From assembly GCF_006351965.1 (NCBI RefSeq), contig NZ_CP040932.1, positions 3,596,001 through 3,660,000 of the forward strand: a stretch of DNA of 64,000 nt, written 5' to 3'. The stretch comes from Oceanicola sp. D3 (lineage in GTDB: Bacteria; Pseudomonadota; Alphaproteobacteria; Rhodobacterales; Rhodobacteraceae). Both the position numbers and the translations under genes were made by a program. Positions within the stretch are counted from its first letter, which is position 1; every line of letters begins with the position of its first letter. Under the pieces are notes generated by a model. The model was not told where the DNA came from and ran no database searches. It saw only the letters and a list, made by a program, of their open reading frames with translations. Shown here one piece after another: positions 28,485 through 38,612 of this stretch.

Positions 28485-29611
28485 TTGCAAATCGCCTTCA
28501 GCGCATCCCATTCAGCATCGGTCAGAACCGGCTCAAAATCGCCCCTGGCGCGGGTTTCGGCGGCGCGTGCAGCGATGGCCCGGCTGGCGAGGTTGGGGTG
28601 GGAGGCGAGATATTCCATCGCGCCCTCACTATCGCCGTAACGGTCGCGCAGCTTTTCGAAGAAGCGGGCGATCCCCTCGGTGGGCAAGCCAGATTTTTCC
28701 AACGCCTCAAAGGCAAAAACATCGGCCGCCGCCTCGGCCTCGCGCGAGAAACTGGCCTGCATCAGCTGCTGCGAAATCGCCAGCACCAGCGTGCCACCGG
28801 CAAAATCGCCGAGGATCATCGAGAGGATACCCGCCGATCCTGCCGTGCGCAGGGTGATGCGGAGCGGGTCACGGTTGTAGACATGGCCGATCTCATGGGC
28901 CAGCACACCGGCCACCTCTTCGGCGCTATAGGCCTTGTCGAGCAGGCCAGAGACGATCACCACATGCCCGCCCGGCGCGGCGAAGGCATTGACCATCGGA
29001 TGGCGGATGACCTTGAGCTTCAGCGGATAGGGCAACTCGATATGGCCGGTGAGCCGCTCGCTCATCTTTTCCAGCGCCGCCTGCCCCTCTTCGCTGGTGC
29101 AAAAGCCCGAGCCGTTGCGGCTGCCCAGCATGCCCTCCATCTGCCCCACAACGGTGAGGCCGATCTGCTCTTCCTGCTCGGGCGAGATCAGCCCGGCGAG
29201 CGTGTCAGAGAGGGTGGGCAGGATTACGAAGAGGATCAGCAGCAGCGCCGCCACGGCCCCACCCGTCCAAAACAGCACCTTGCGGGCCGTGCCCTTGGCC
29301 ACGGTCACCTTGCGCAGATTGGGGGCAACAGCCTCCAGCGCAGCCGCATCCTGCGCCGAACCAACGTTGAGGCGGGCTTCATCATGGCCTTCGCGGTAAA
29401 ACACGATGCCATCGCCAAAACCCGGGTCGCGGATCATCCGCAGCTCTTCGAGTGGCCACTCGGCAAGCAGGCGGCCGCTCTCTTCGTCAAAGATCTGCAG
29501 CCGCCCCTTGAGCTGTTCGGCCAAGCCGCGCACCACCGTCTCACCGGCGCTCTGCCCGTCAAAGAAACGGGCGGCGACGGCAAAGGCGGGCAGGGGCGCG
29601 GCATTGCTCAT
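28481..29611 (-). CDS. Membrane-anchored M48 family metallopeptidase
   Basis: 376 residues in three parts: an N-terminal beta-rich domain (1-100, of the type that precedes many M48 peptidases), one transmembrane segment (about 113-137), and the peptidase with zinc motif HEIGH (about residue 240) and EAEAAAD supplying the third ligand. The catalytic part should face the periplasm. It resembles the BepA/LoiP group in the core, but the cytoplasmic front domain is different. Middle gene of the DUF898-M48-lipoprotein run. Confidence 0.88.
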   Translation of the reverse strand: MSNAAPLPAFAVAARFFDGQSAGETVVRGLAEQLKGRLQIFDEESGRLLAEWPLEELRMIRDPGFGDGIVFYREGHDEARLNVGSAQDAAALEAVAPNLRKVTVAKGTARKVLFWTGGAVAALLLILFVILPTLSDTLAGLISPEQEEQIGLTVVGQMEGMLGSRNGSGFCTSEEGQAALEKMSERLTGHIELPYPLKLKVIRHPMVNAFAAPGGHVVIVSGLLDKAYSAEEVAGVLAHEIGHVYNRDPLRITLRTAGSAGILSMILGDFAGGTLVLAISQQLMQASFSREAEAAADVFAFEALEKSGLPTEGIARFFEKLRDRYGDSEGAMEYLASHPNLASRAIAARAAETRARGDFEPVLTDAEWDALKAICK

Positions 29612-29644
29612 GGGGCGGCTCCTCTTGAGTGTGACAGACGCAGC

Positions 29645-30889
29645 CTAGAAGGCCGCGCCCACATCGAGCGCATCGGCAAAGCCCTCGGCATCCACCACCT
29701 CATCGCCTACACGCTGGCGGATGGCATCAAGGCCGGAGGCGTTGATCACGGTCGTTTCTTCAACATAGTGCCGCAGAATCGGCTGGGTGATGAAGACCAT
29801 CGACAGTGCGCCTGCAAAGACGATGACGAAGAAATAGGCAAAGCCGATGATGGCAATCGCCAGCCAGCCTTGCGGCGTGGTCATCAGCGCGTCTGGGTCG
29901 ACGAAGATCGTGGTCGCCTGAGCCAGACCGCCAAGCAGTAGCCCCAGCGGGATCAGCGCGAGCGCCGAAAGCAGCGAAACCGCGATGGTGCCAACGATAT
30001 AGGTGCCGATGATCGTGCCGGTGCGCGGCAGCGAGCGGAAGCGAATATCTTCGCCCAGCACCTTATGGGCCGCCAGAATGCGCCAGGCGTGCACCTGGTA
30101 GTAGATGAAGCCGATGATCAGCCAGATGTAGCCCACGAAGAACAGCACCGTGCCGAGCAGGCCAAGGTCTGGATAAACAGCGATGAGCACGCCAGCCGCA
30201 ACAAAGAGCAGCACACCGATCACCACGTGGATCATCGCCCGATAGAGGCTTGTCCACTTGCCGCCTTGGGTAAACTTCGCATCACCATACCACGTGCGGT
30301 TCCACGTGTATTTTTCGAGCTTGAAGGTGGCGAGCGGGGTAAGCAGGCCAAGCGACAGGCCGCTGACGATAGCGAGCAGACAGCCCCGCCACGTGTAGCC
30401 CCAAGCGCCCGGCTCCGCCCCGAAGCGCACGCCACGCCAGCGGGTGCGGCTGAGCAGGTAGCGGCGGGCGCGATACTGCGCGAAATAGATCAGCGGGATC
30501 AGGGCGAAGAGGTTGATATACAGCACCAGAATCTGCTGAAACATCACCATCGGGTCCGAGGGGTCACCCCCGGTGATGATCGAGAAACCGGCGAAGAGCA
30601 GCAGCACGTTGAGAACGCCGAGGTAGGCGGCAAGGATCACCACCGCCACAAGGAAGCCAAGAAACTTCTCAAGCCCGGTGCCGGTGTATTCAAACGGGTT
30701 TCCGCCGGGCGCCGTGGCGCTCCAGAGATAGCGGCGGATGCGGGCCTTGGCCCAGAAGCGGTAAATCCCCAGCGTCAGCAGGGTCAGCACCCCGGTGCCG
30801 AGCGCAAGCCAAAACAGCCGCCCTCCCTCGCCGCGATATGCACCGTGCAGCACGTCGTCCTCGACAAGTGGTGCGTCTGTATAAGCCAT
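29645..30889 (-). CDS. DUF898 (YjgN) multi-pass membrane protein
   Basis: 414 residues with about eight to ten transmembrane segments. It has the DUF898 repeat, which occurs twice: GIYRFWAKARIRRYLWS and later the RARRYLLSRTRWRGVRF stretch. Function unknown in all members. ATG 30889; 33 bases before the M48 gene, and 62 bases after parC on the same strand. Confidence 0.85.
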   Translation of the reverse strand: MAYTDAPLVEDDVLHGAYRGEGGRLFWLALGTGVLTLLTLGIYRFWAKARIRRYLWSATAPGGNPFEYTGTGLEKFLGFLVAVVILAAYLGVLNVLLLFAGFSIITGGDPSDPMVMFQQILVLYINLFALIPLIYFAQYRARRYLLSRTRWRGVRFGAEPGAWGYTWRGCLLAIVSGLSLGLLTPLATFKLEKYTWNRTWYGDAKFTQGGKWTSLYRAMIHVVIGVLLFVAAGVLIAVYPDLGLLGTVLFFVGYIWLIIGFIYYQVHAWRILAAHKVLGEDIRFRSLPRTGTIIGTYIVGTIAVSLLSALALIPLGLLLGGLAQATTIFVDPDALMTTPQGWLAIAIIGFAYFFVIVFAGALSMVFITQPILRHYVEETTVINASGLDAIRQRVGDEVVDAEGFADALDVGAAF

Positions 30890-30951
30890 TGCTCTTCCCT
30901 CGTTTTATGCCCTGCCCTCTTATCGGGGCTGATCGGGCGAAATCATGACAT

Positions 30952-33276
30952 TCAGTCGGTAAATTTGTTGTCTCTCGGAAATCCGCGCGGGGCCATTCGG
31001 CCAGAGGAGGCGCGTTTGCCGATCCATTCGGCAAGATCGGTTTCGGTGCGGGTGCGCCCGGCAGGGTCTTTCCAGCTCAGCCCCTCTTCAAGCGCGAAGG
31101 TCACAGCGTCTGACAGGCCACCATCCTTGTAGCGTTGCAGCCGCACGCCCTTGCCGCGGGCCATTTCTGGCAACTCGTCGAGCGCAAAGACCAGAACCTT
31201 GCGATTCTCGCCCACTGCCGCCACGTGATCACCCTTCACCGGGCGGCAGACCAGCGCCGTGACGCCATCTTTCACGTTGAGCGATTGCTTGCCCGCGCGG
31301 GTCTGGGCCACCACCTCGTCGGAGTTGACCACAAAGCCATCGCCCGCGCTGGACGCCAACAGCAGCTTCTCGCCCGGCACATGGGCAAAGAGCGCCGTGA
31401 TCTCGGCCTCGTTGGGCAGATCGACCATCAGCCGCACGGGCTCGCCCATGCCGCGCCCGCCGGGAAGTTGCGAGCCGGGGAGGGTATAAAACCGCCCGTT
31501 CGCGCCCAGCAGCAACAGCTTGTCGGTGGTCTCGGCATGGAAGGCAAAGCGCGGCCCGTCACCGTCTTTGAACTTCAACTCCTGGCTCAGGTCGATGTGG
31601 CCTTTCATGGCCCGGATCCAGCCCATCTGCGAGCAGACAACCGTAATCGGCTCCCGGTCGATCATCGCCTCGATCGGCACATCCTCAACCTCGCCCGCCT
31701 CGGCAAAGGTTGTGCGCCGCGCGCCGCCCTCCGCCTTGGCACCGAACTTCTCGCGCACCTCTTTCAGCTCATCGCTGATACGATCCCATTGCAGATCGGG
31801 GCTCTCCAGCAGGTCTTGCAGGGCCTCGCGCTCTTTCATCAGCGCGTCCTGCTCGGCCTTCAGCTCCATCTCCTCCAGCCTGCGCAAACTGCGCAGCCGC
31901 ATGTTGAGGATTGCCTCGGTCTGCACCTCGGTCAGCCCGTCCTGCGGCTCCTGCGGCGTGCTCGGCCCGATGGGGCTGACATAATCGCGCTCATCCGTGG
32001 CCCGCGCCCGCTTGATCGACCAGTCCTCGGCCATCAGCGCCCGCTTGGGCTCGTCGTCATAGCGGATGATGTCGATCACCCGGTCGAGGTTGAGGAAGGC
32101 GATCATCAGGCCTTCGAGCACCTCAAGACGGTTGTCGATCTTCTCCAGCCGGTGCTGCGAGCGGCGTTGCAGCACATCGCGGCGGTGGTCGAGGAAGGCA
32201 CGCAGAAGCTCCTTGAGCGAGCAAACCTTAGGCGTGCGCCCGTCGATCAGCACGTTCATGTTGAGGCTGAAGCGCACTTCGAGGTCGGAATTGCGATAGA
32301 GCATCCCCATCAGGATCTCGGGGTCGACGTTCTTGGAGCGCGGCTCGATGACCAGCCGGATATCCTCGGCGCTCTCATCCCGCACATCACCCAGAATCGG
32401 CAGTTTCTTCAGCTGGATCAACTCGGCGATCTTCTCGATGAGCTTGGATTTCTGCACCTGATACGGGATTTCGGTGACAACGATCTGCCACTGCCCGCGC
32501 CCAAGATCTTCCACCTCGTAGCGGCAGCGCAGGCGCACCGCGCCCCGGCCCGTGCGGTAGGTTTCGGCAATGCTCTCGGGCGGCTCCACGATCACGCCCC
32601 CGGTGGGGAAGTCGGGGCCTTTCACGTAATTCAGCAGTGTATCGTCGCGCGCATCCGGCGTTTTCAGCAAATGCAGGCAGGCCTGCACCAGCTCGTCGAT
32701 GTTATGCGGCGGAATGTTCGTGGCCATCCCCACGGCAATGCCGCTGGAGCCATTGGCCAGAAGGTTGGGGAAGGCGGCGGGCAGAACCTCGGGCTCCTGC
32801 AACCGGCCATCGTAGTTGTCACGGAAGTTGACGGTGTTTTCGTCCAGCCCTTCCAGCAGCGCCTCCGCGCCCACGGTCATCCGCGCCTCGGTGTAGCGCG
32901 AGGCGGCGGGGCCATCGCCGTCGATGTTGCCAAAGTTGCCCTGCCCATCAACCAGCGGGTAGCGCACCGCAAAGTCCTGCGCGAGCCGCGCCATGGCATC
33001 GTAGATCGCCTGATCGCCGTGGGGGTGAAAATCCCCCATCGTGTCGCCGCTGATCTTCGCCGACTTCAGGAATCCCCCGGTCGCCGACAGCCGCAAACGG
33101 CGCATCGCATAGAGGATTCGCCGGTGAACCGGCTTCAGCCCGTCGCGCGCATCGGGGAGCGCGCGGTGCATGATGGTTGAGAGCGCATAGGTCAAATAGC
33201 GCTCGCCTATTGCCCGGCGGAGGGGTTCTGCCCTCTCGTTCGGCTCGATATTGGGGGTGTCTGCCTCGTTATTCAT
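30952..33276 (-). CDS. parC: DNA topoisomerase IV subunit A
   Basis: 774 residues; with ParE it unlinks replicated chromosomes. The catalytic tyrosine is Tyr128 in AASRYTEAR. The quinolone-resistance region reads [12 protein letters not shown], so the position of E. coli Ser80 is Gln89 and that of Glu84 is Asp93. The C-terminal part is a beta-pinwheel type region with [15 protein letters not shown]. First gene before the DUF898 run; divergent from the SH3 gene. Confidence 0.96.
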   Translation of the reverse strand: MNNEADTPNIEPNERAEPLRRAIGERYLTYALSTIMHRALPDARDGLKPVHRRILYAMRRLRLSATGGFLKSAKISGDTMGDFHPHGDQAIYDAMARLAQDFAVRYPLVDGQGNFGNIDGDGPAASRYTEARMTVGAEALLEGLDENTVNFRDNYDGRLQEPEVLPAAFPNLLANGSSGIAVGMATNIPPHNIDELVQACLHLLKTPDARDDTLLNYVKGPDFPTGGVIVEPPESIAETYRTGRGAVRLRCRYEVEDLGRGQWQIVVTEIPYQVQKSKLIEKIAELIQLKKLPILGDVRDESAEDIRLVIEPRSKNVDPEILMGMLYRNSDLEVRFSLNMNVLIDGRTPKVCSLKELLRAFLDHRRDVLQRRSQHRLEKIDNRLEVLEGLMIAFLNLDRVIDIIRYDDEPKRALMAEDWSIKRARATDERDYVSPIGPSTPQEPQDGLTEVQTEAILNMRLRSLRRLEEMELKAEQDALMKEREALQDLLESPDLQWDRISDELKEVREKFGAKAEGGARRTTFAEAGEVEDVPIEAMIDREPITVVCSQMGWIRAMKGHIDLSQELKFKDGDGPRFAFHAETTDKLLLLGANGRFYTLPGSQLPGGRGMGEPVRLMVDLPNEAEITALFAHVPGEKLLLASSAGDGFVVNSDEVVAQTRAGKQSLNVKDGVTALVCRPVKGDHVAAVGENRKVLVFALDELPEMARGKGVRLQRYKDGGLSDAVTFALEEGLSWKDPAGRTRTETDLAEWIGKRASSGRMAPRGFPRDNKFTD

Positions 33277-33449
33277 AGATGATGTGATACCGAAGCCAAG
33301 AAACGCGGTAAAGCGAAAGCGGAGTCATCAGAAGGACACACAGCGCCCTCCAAAGCGGTTTGAAAAGCAGTAACAGCATGGCCCGATGGAACTCATCACG
33401 CTATAGTGGTGTTGGATGTATTGAGTAACGCTAGAGTGCGGAGGATGCG

Positions 33450-33998
33450 ATGGGGGCTCGCGGCTTATTGAAAATGGTAGTAGCGCTGGTCGCCCTTATT
33501 TTTGGGGCGATGGTGCTTGTTGGAGACGGCCCCGAGGTTGCCATGGGGTCTGATCAGCCAGAATTGACCACGCAGGAGCTTTCTGCGCTTGACGCCGAGT
33601 CGGTGCAAGACACCGCCACCAAGGCCGAAGACAACCCCGCTGTCCTCACCACCGCCCCACCGGCGATTGAAGAAACACCCGCGCCCGTGCTGGAAGCCTC
33701 GCTTGGTGCCGCCACGGATGCCGCCGTCGAGGCGGCGCTGGCAGAGCTGCCCGCCGATGAGCCCACCCTTGAGGAAGAACCCGCCTCGGTTGAACTCACC
33801 ACTGTGGGTGTTGTCATCGGCCAGCGTGTCAACGTGCGCTCTGGCCCCTCCACCGGGAACGGCGTGATCGGTCAGGTCGTGCAGGACCAAGAAGTCGAGA
33901 TCCTCAGCTATGAAGACAACGGCTGGGCCCGCATCCTGCTGAATGGCGAAGAGGGCTACATGTCGGGCGATTTCCTCAGAGAACTGCCGCAGGGCTGA
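33450..33998 (+). CDS. Secreted or membrane-anchored SH3-domain protein
   Basis: 182 residues: one N-terminal hydrophobic segment (about 9-25), an acidic Ala/Glu/Thr/Pro-rich linker, and a bacterial SH3 domain at the C-terminus (QRVNVRSGPSTGNGVIGQV ... GWARILL ... GYMSGDFL). SH3 domains of this type often bind cell-wall peptides. ATG 33450 is preceded by GCGGAGGATG. It starts 172 bases after the parC start and runs divergently. Confidence 0.85.
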   Translation: MGARGLLKMVVALVALIFGAMVLVGDGPEVAMGSDQPELTTQELSALDAESVQDTATKAEDNPAVLTTAPPAIEETPAPVLEASLGAATDAAVEAALAELPADEPTLEEEPASVELTTVGVVIGQRVNVRSGPSTGNGVIGQVVQDQEVEILSYEDNGWARILLNGEEGYMSGDFLRELPQG

Positions 33999-34043
33999 CA
34001 GCATTACTTGCGCCGGGCCACGCGCCGGGGCATGTGCTGCCGC

Positions 34044-34877
34044 ATGACGCAAAAATCCATTCTCATCACCGGCTGTTCCACCGGCATCGGCTATGACGCA
34101 GCCCACGGCCTGCGCAAGGCGGGCTGGCGCGTGTTTGCCACCTGCCGCCAGCAAAAAGACGTAGATCGGCTCGCGGCGGAGGGGTTTGAAAGCCTCCGGC
34201 TCGATCATCAGGACGACGCCAGCATGAAAGCCGCCGTGGACGAGGTGCTCGCGGCCACGGGCGGCACGCTGAATGCCCTCTTCAACAACGGCGCATATGG
34301 CCTCGTCGGCCCTCTGGAGGATGTGCCCACCGACGGGCTGCGCGACCTGTTTGAAAGCAATTTCTTTGGCTACCACACGCTAACGCGGCTGGTGCTTCCG
34401 GCGATGCGGGCGCAGGGGCACGGGCGCATCCTCAATTGCTCCTCCGTCCTCGGCTTCATGGCGATGCGCTGGCGCGGGCCCTATGTGGCCTCCAAGTTTG
34501 CGCTGGAAGGCCTGAGCGATGTGCTCCGGCTGGAAATGTCAGACGCCAATATCGACGTGGTGCTGATCCAGCCCGGCCCGATCCGCACCGAGTTTCGTCG
34601 CAATGCCATCGCCAAGTTCGAGCAATGGATCGACTGGAAAGCCTCGCCCCGCAAGGCGCAATACGAAGCCGAGCTGCTCGACCAGCTCTACAAGCGCAGC
34701 GACAAGCCCGAACCTTTCGAGCTTGGTCCCGAAGCGGTCACAAAAGCGGTGCTCAAGGCCCTCACCGCCCGCCGCCCGAAGGCGCGCTACCGGATCACCA
34801 CGCCCACGCATATCATGGCCCTCGCCAAGCGCCTCCTGCCCCAGCGGGTGCAGGACTGGGCGATTCGCAAGGTCTGA
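34044..34877 (+). CDS. Short-chain dehydrogenase/reductase
   Basis: 277 residues with the Rossmann motif TGCSTGIG near the N-terminus and the catalytic YxxxK in PYVASKFALEG. The longer C-terminal tail resembles the SDRs that act on lipids or steroid-like substrates, but the substrate is unknown. I take ATG 34044 (MTQKSILITGC). ATGs at 34032 and 34008 are in frame, but add an arginine-rich lead unlike the family. Sits alone 45 bases after the SH3 gene. Confidence 0.85.
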   Translation: MTQKSILITGCSTGIGYDAAHGLRKAGWRVFATCRQQKDVDRLAAEGFESLRLDHQDDASMKAAVDEVLAATGGTLNALFNNGAYGLVGPLEDVPTDGLRDLFESNFFGYHTLTRLVLPAMRAQGHGRILNCSSVLGFMAMRWRGPYVASKFALEGLSDVLRLEMSDANIDVVLIQPGPIRTEFRRNAIAKFEQWIDWKASPRKAQYEAELLDQLYKRSDKPEPFELGPEAVTKAVLKALTARRPKARYRITTPTHIMALAKRLLPQRVQDWAIRKV

Positions 34878-34942
34878 GGCAGGCTGTCACCTTCGCATTC
34901 GTGCCCCGGCAGGCTACATGAGGCGAAACGCCGGAGACCCAG

Positions 34943-35146
34943 ATGACAAATGATCCGTTATTCCTTCTCGTTGCCGTGGCCTGCCTCATCGTCGTGGCCA
35001 TCCTGCTCTTTGGCATCGGCGGCTTTGCCAAGGGCGGCGAATTCAACAGGAAGCACGCCAACAAGGTGATGCGCTGGCGGATTGGCGCGCAGGCCGTGGC
35101 CATCGTGCTGATCCTGCTTTTTGTCTGGCTGCGCCGGGGAGGCTGA
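34943..35146 (+). CDS. Twin-transmembrane (HIG1-like) small protein
   Basis: 67 residues forming a hairpin of two transmembrane helices (about 6-27 and 48-63) joined by a basic loop, KGGEFNRKHANKVMRWR. This matches the HIG1-type proteins of respiratory systems. It is 1 base upstream of the adenosyltransferase gene, a pairing that recurs in Rhodobacteraceae. A role at a respiratory complex is inferred only. Confidence 0.85.
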   Translation: MTNDPLFLLVAVACLIVVAILLFGIGGFAKGGEFNRKHANKVMRWRIGAQAVAIVLILLFVWLRRGG

Positions 35147-35147
35147 C

Positions 35148-35720
35148 ATGGTTGTTCTCAACAAGATCTACACCCGCACGGGTGACAAGGGCGACACCGC
35201 GCTTGGCAACGGCGACAGGGTGGCCAAGCACTCGGCCCGCGTTACGGCCTATGGCACATCCGACGAGCTGAACTCGGTCGTCGGCATGGCCCGCCTGCAT
35301 GCGACAGGCGAGATGGACGCGCGGCTTGCCACCATCCAAAACGACCTCTTCGATCTCGGCGCCGACCTTTGCCGCCCCGGGCTGGCAGAGGATGACGCGG
35401 CAGAATATCCGCCGCTGCGGATGATCGAGGCGCAGGTCACGCGGCTGGAGGCCGAGATTGACGAGATGAACGCCGGGTTGGAGGCGCTGCGCAGCTTCAT
35501 CCTGCCCGGCGGCACCCCGCTCGCCGCGCATCTGCACCTTGCCCGCACCACCTGCCGCCGCGCCGAACGGCTGGCCACCGAACTGGCGCAGGACGAGCCG
35601 GAGGATGTGAACCCCTTCGCCATCCGCTACCTCAATCGCCTCAGCGATTGGTTCTTCGTCGCCGCCCGCGTGGCAAACGACGGCGAAGATGTGCTCTGGG
35701 TGCCCGGCGGTAGCCGATAG
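35148..35720 (+). CDS. cobO: Cob(I)yrinic acid a,c-diamide adenosyltransferase (PduO type)
   Basis: Transfers the adenosyl group of ATP to cobalt to make adenosylcobalamin, the cofactor of mutases such as methylmalonyl-CoA and ethylmalonyl-CoA mutase. N-terminal motif KIYTRTGDKGDTALGNG and the helical core with LRSFILPGG and RRAERL are of the PduO/MMAB family rather than the CobA family; the usual symbol is applied loosely. 190 residues, ATG 35148, 1 base past the stop of the preceding gene. Confidence 0.92.
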   Translation: MVVLNKIYTRTGDKGDTALGNGDRVAKHSARVTAYGTSDELNSVVGMARLHATGEMDARLATIQNDLFDLGADLCRPGLAEDDAAEYPPLRMIEAQVTRLEAEIDEMNAGLEALRSFILPGGTPLAAHLHLARTTCRRAERLATELAQDEPEDVNPFAIRYLNRLSDWFFVAARVANDGEDVLWVPGGSR

Positions 35721-35867
35721 GCCGCAAACGTTTGCGCTAACGTGGCAAAACGCGGCGTCGGCGTGGCGGATTGCGGCGTTTTTGCCCTGTAAGCGGGGCG
35801 CGCACTCCGCTAACAAATGCGCAAATCCGGGTGGTTTTGCCGCCCATGAAGCGAGGAGAAAGACCCT
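35721..35867 (+). promoter_or_regulatory. etfBA upstream region with LacI-type palindrome
   Basis: CGTTTGCGCTAACG at 35729-35742 is a near-perfect palindrome, matching the type bound by LacI-family carbon regulators of alphaproteobacteria (CceR/PckR). A further half-site GCTAAC (35809-35814), next to TGCGCAAA, lies close by. The strong AGGAG ribosome site precedes the etfB ATG. No clear -10 could be assigned. Confidence 0.55.
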
Positions 35868-36626
35868 ATGAAGGTGCTTGTGCCTGTGAAACGGGTGATC
35901 GACTACAACGTGAAGGTCCGTGTCAAATCGGATGGCAGCGGGGTCGATCTTGCCAATGTGAAGATGTCGATGAACCCTTTCGACGAGATCGCCGTAGAAG
36001 AGGCGATCCGGATGAAAGAGGCCGGAACCGCCGATGAGGTGGTGGCCGTCTCCATCGGCGTGAAGCAGGCGCAGGAAACGCTGCGCACCGCGCTCGCCAT
36101 GGGCGCCGACCGGGCGATTCTCGTGGTGGCCGCCGATGACGTGCACCAAGACATCGAGCCACTGGCCGTTGCCAAGATCCTCGCCAAGGTCGTCGAGGAA
36201 GAGCAGCCGGGCCTCGTGCTCGCCGGTAAGCAGGCGATCGACAATGACATGAACGCCACCGGCCAGATGCTCTCTGCCCTGCTCGGCTGGAGCCAAGCCA
36301 CCTTTGCCTCCGAGGTGAAGGTTGAGGGCGACAGCGCCGTGGTGACCCGCGAGGTCGACGGCGGCCTGCAGACCATCAAGGTGAAGATGCCCGCCATCGT
36401 CACCGTAGACCTGCGCCTCAATGAGCCGCGCTATGCCTCGCTGCCCAACATCATGAAGGCCAAGAAGAAGCCGCTGGATGAGAAGACCGCCGAAGACTAC
36501 GGCGTCGACGTCAGCCCGCGCCTCGAAGTGGTGAAGACCTCCGAGCCCGAGACCCGCCAAGCCGGCGAGATCGTGCCCGACGTCGATACGCTGGTGGCCA
36601 AACTCAAAGAAAAGGGGGTCGTGTAA
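35868..36626 (+). CDS. etfB: Electron transfer flavoprotein beta subunit
   Basis: 252 residues beginning [20 protein letters not shown], the standard EtfB start. It contains the signature region [12 protein letters not shown] and the AMP-binding part. With EtfA it accepts electrons from acyl-CoA dehydrogenases, such as the methylsuccinyl-CoA dehydrogenase at 49-51 kb, and gives them to ETF-QO. Coupled to etfA by TAATG. Confidence 0.97.
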   Translation: MKVLVPVKRVIDYNVKVRVKSDGSGVDLANVKMSMNPFDEIAVEEAIRMKEAGTADEVVAVSIGVKQAQETLRTALAMGADRAILVVAADDVHQDIEPLAVAKILAKVVEEEQPGLVLAGKQAIDNDMNATGQMLSALLGWSQATFASEVKVEGDSAVVTREVDGGLQTIKVKMPAIVTVDLRLNEPRYASLPNIMKAKKKPLDEKTAEDYGVDVSPRLEVVKTSEPETRQAGEIVPDVDTLVAKLKEKGVV

Positions 36627-37552
36627 TGGCTGTTCTGCTTCTTGCCGAAGTGACCGATGGCGAACTGGCGATGGACGCCACCGCCAAGGCCGTCTCCGCC
36701 GCCAAATCGCTGGGCGACGTGACCCTGCTCTGCGCCGGGGCCTCCGCCTCTGCCGCCGGTGAGGCCGCCGCCAAGATCGACGGTGTGGCCAAGGTGCTGG
36801 TCGCCGAAGACGCTTCGCTGGGCCACCGCCTCGCCGAGCCGACCGCCGCGCTGATCGTCTCGCTCGCTGGGGATTACTCGCACATCTGCGCCCCTGCCAC
36901 GACCGATGCAAAGAACGTGATGCCCCGCGTCGCCGCCCTGCTCGACGTGATGATCCTCTCGGACGTCTCCGGCGTAGTCGACGCCGACACCTTCGAGCGC
37001 CCGATCTACGCCGGTAACGCGATCCAGACGGTCAAGTCGAAGGACGAAAAGAAGGTTATCACCTTCCGGACCTCCACCTTCGACGCCGCCGGTGAAGGCG
37101 GCTCCGCCTCGGTGGAAAGCGCCTCTGCCGCCGAAAACCCGGGCCTCTCCGAATGGGTCGAGGACAAGGTGGCCGAGAGCGACCGCCCCGAACTGACCTC
37201 TGCCGGCATCGTCGTCTCCGGTGGGCGTGGCGTGGGCTCGGAAGAGGACTTCGCCCTGATCGAAAAGCTCGCCGACAAGCTCGGCGCCGCCGTGGGTGCC
37301 TCGCGCGCCGCCGTCGACTCGGGCTTTGCCCCGAACGACTGGCAGGTGGGCCAGACCGGCAAGGTCGTCGCCCCCGAGCTCTACGTGGCCGTGGGCATCT
37401 CCGGTGCGATCCAGCACCTCGCGGGCATGAAGGACTCCAAGGTGATCGTCGCGATCAACAAGGACGAAGAGGCCCCGATCTTCCAGGTTGCCGACTATGG
37501 CCTCGTGGCAGACCTTTTCACCGCCGTTCCGGAGCTGATCGAAAAGCTCTGA
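36626..37552 (+). CDS. etfA: Electron transfer flavoprotein alpha subunit
   Basis: 308 residues. The C-terminal FAD domain is clear: [51 protein letters not shown]. The ATG at 36626 overlaps the etfB stop (TAATG). A terminator follows at 37592-37619. Confidence 0.97.
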   Translation: MAVLLLAEVTDGELAMDATAKAVSAAKSLGDVTLLCAGASASAAGEAAAKIDGVAKVLVAEDASLGHRLAEPTAALIVSLAGDYSHICAPATTDAKNVMPRVAALLDVMILSDVSGVVDADTFERPIYAGNAIQTVKSKDEKKVITFRTSTFDAAGEGGSASVESASAAENPGLSEWVEDKVAESDRPELTSAGIVVSGGRGVGSEEDFALIEKLADKLGAAVGASRAAVDSGFAPNDWQVGQTGKVVAPELYVAVGISGAIQHLAGMKDSKVIVAINKDEEAPIFQVADYGLVADLFTAVPELIEKL

Positions 37553-37591
37553 GCCGGTGGCGGGCCGCTTGCCCGACCCCTAAACAAATAC

Positions 37592-37619
37592 AAGGCCCGC
37601 CCCAACCGGCGGGCCTTTT
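37592..37619. terminator. Two-way terminator between etfA and the DUF6473 gene
   Basis: AAGGCCCGCC (37592-37601) and GGCGGGCCTT (37608-37617) form a 10-base stem with a six-base loop. T-runs flank it: TTTTG on the plus side and AAGG-flanking TTGTATTTG on the minus side. It serves the convergent ends of etfA and the DUF6473 gene. Confidence 0.85.
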
Positions 37620-37622
37620 GCT

Positions 37623-38447
37623 TTACTTCACCAACTGCCGCACAACCGGCGAGAGCGCCTCGGCGATTTCCTGATGCACCAGCGGGCCCGGCATTTCTGC
37701 CGCAACCGGCGCTTCCATCTCGGTAAATACCATGCCCTCCGTCCCCTTGCTCCAGGCATCGGCACTGGGCGTCACCTCAACAACCCCGGCCAGCTTCGGG
37801 CGCAGACTATCCACCATATCCTCGTCCACGAAGAGCGGGTCACACCCCAGCCCCTCGTCGCGGCAGGGCTGACGCCCGTCACGGACCCAAAGCAGCACCA
37901 CTTTGCCGGGCAGTCGTGCCAGCATCGTCTCCATCCGCGCAACCCAGGCCGCCTTCAGCTCTTCAACCACCATCTTGTACTTCTCCACGCTGACGCGATG
38001 CAGCGTGCAGAGCATGTGACGGGTGAAGTTGAACTCTGTAAAATCCACCTCGCGGAACACCGTCTTCATCAGGCTGGAGGCGCGCAAAAAGCGATCATTC
38101 CGGCGCGGATGCACGGCATAGAACCGGTTAGACATGTTCTGCGCGCCCATCACCTGCACCACCGTCACCGCCGCGCGGCTTGCCGCATCCACCAGCGTCG
38201 GGTCGTTGACATAGAGGTCTGCCCCCGCGTTCAGGCAGCCGAAGTTGACACAGCGCCGCCCCGTCAGCTCTTCCACCAGCGACGGAAACGGCAACTCAAC
38301 AAACTTGCCATAGGTTTCCGTGCCGCCAAAAAAGGCCACGTATTTGCCATCCAGCTTGCGTCGCGGGCCGCGAAACAGCAGCCGGGACTTGCCGTATCGG
38401 CAATGCATATAATCAAGGGCACACTGACCCCTTGTCGCGTAGGTCAT
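37623..38447 (-). CDS. DUF6473 family protein
   Basis: 274 residues with no membrane segment. The opening TRGQCALDYMHCRYGKSRLLFRGP and the core GKYVAFFGGTETYGKFV are typical of this family, found mostly in Rhodobacteraceae. The GGTETYG segment looks like a nucleophile loop of the SGNH/GDSL-like fold, suggesting a hydrolase or sulfotransferase-like role; this is inference. ATG 38447; divergent from the hydroxybutyryl-CoA dehydrogenase gene. Confidence 0.75.
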   Translation of the reverse strand: MTYATRGQCALDYMHCRYGKSRLLFRGPRRKLDGKYVAFFGGTETYGKFVELPFPSLVEELTGRRCVNFGCLNAGADLYVNDPTLVDAASRAAVTVVQVMGAQNMSNRFYAVHPRRNDRFLRASSLMKTVFREVDFTEFNFTRHMLCTLHRVSVEKYKMVVEELKAAWVARMETMLARLPGKVVLLWVRDGRQPCRDEGLGCDPLFVDEDMVDSLRPKLAGVVEVTPSADAWSKGTEGMVFTEMEAPVAAEMPGPLVHQEIAEALSPVVRQLVK

Positions 38448-38612
38448 TCCACCACCTCACACAATTTCTCTTCACCCGGGAGAGACCGTGAAGGATGCAT
38501 CTTTCGATTTCGCTAAAGTTTCGAATTGGAGAGATATTTCTTTGCCGTCCGGGCCTTGCTGCGGCTGCATCCCCCCCCTACTCTCCCGCAAAAGCCAAGC
38601 GGGGTGCATGAC

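Noticed and set aside
31135-33180. A 681-codon plus-strand open frame opposite parC.
   Set aside because: Antisense shadow of a well-conserved gene; composition unlike a protein.
35043-36911. A 622-codon minus-strand open frame opposite the adenosyltransferase and etfB.
   Set aside because: Runs antisense across three real genes and has no recognisable domain.
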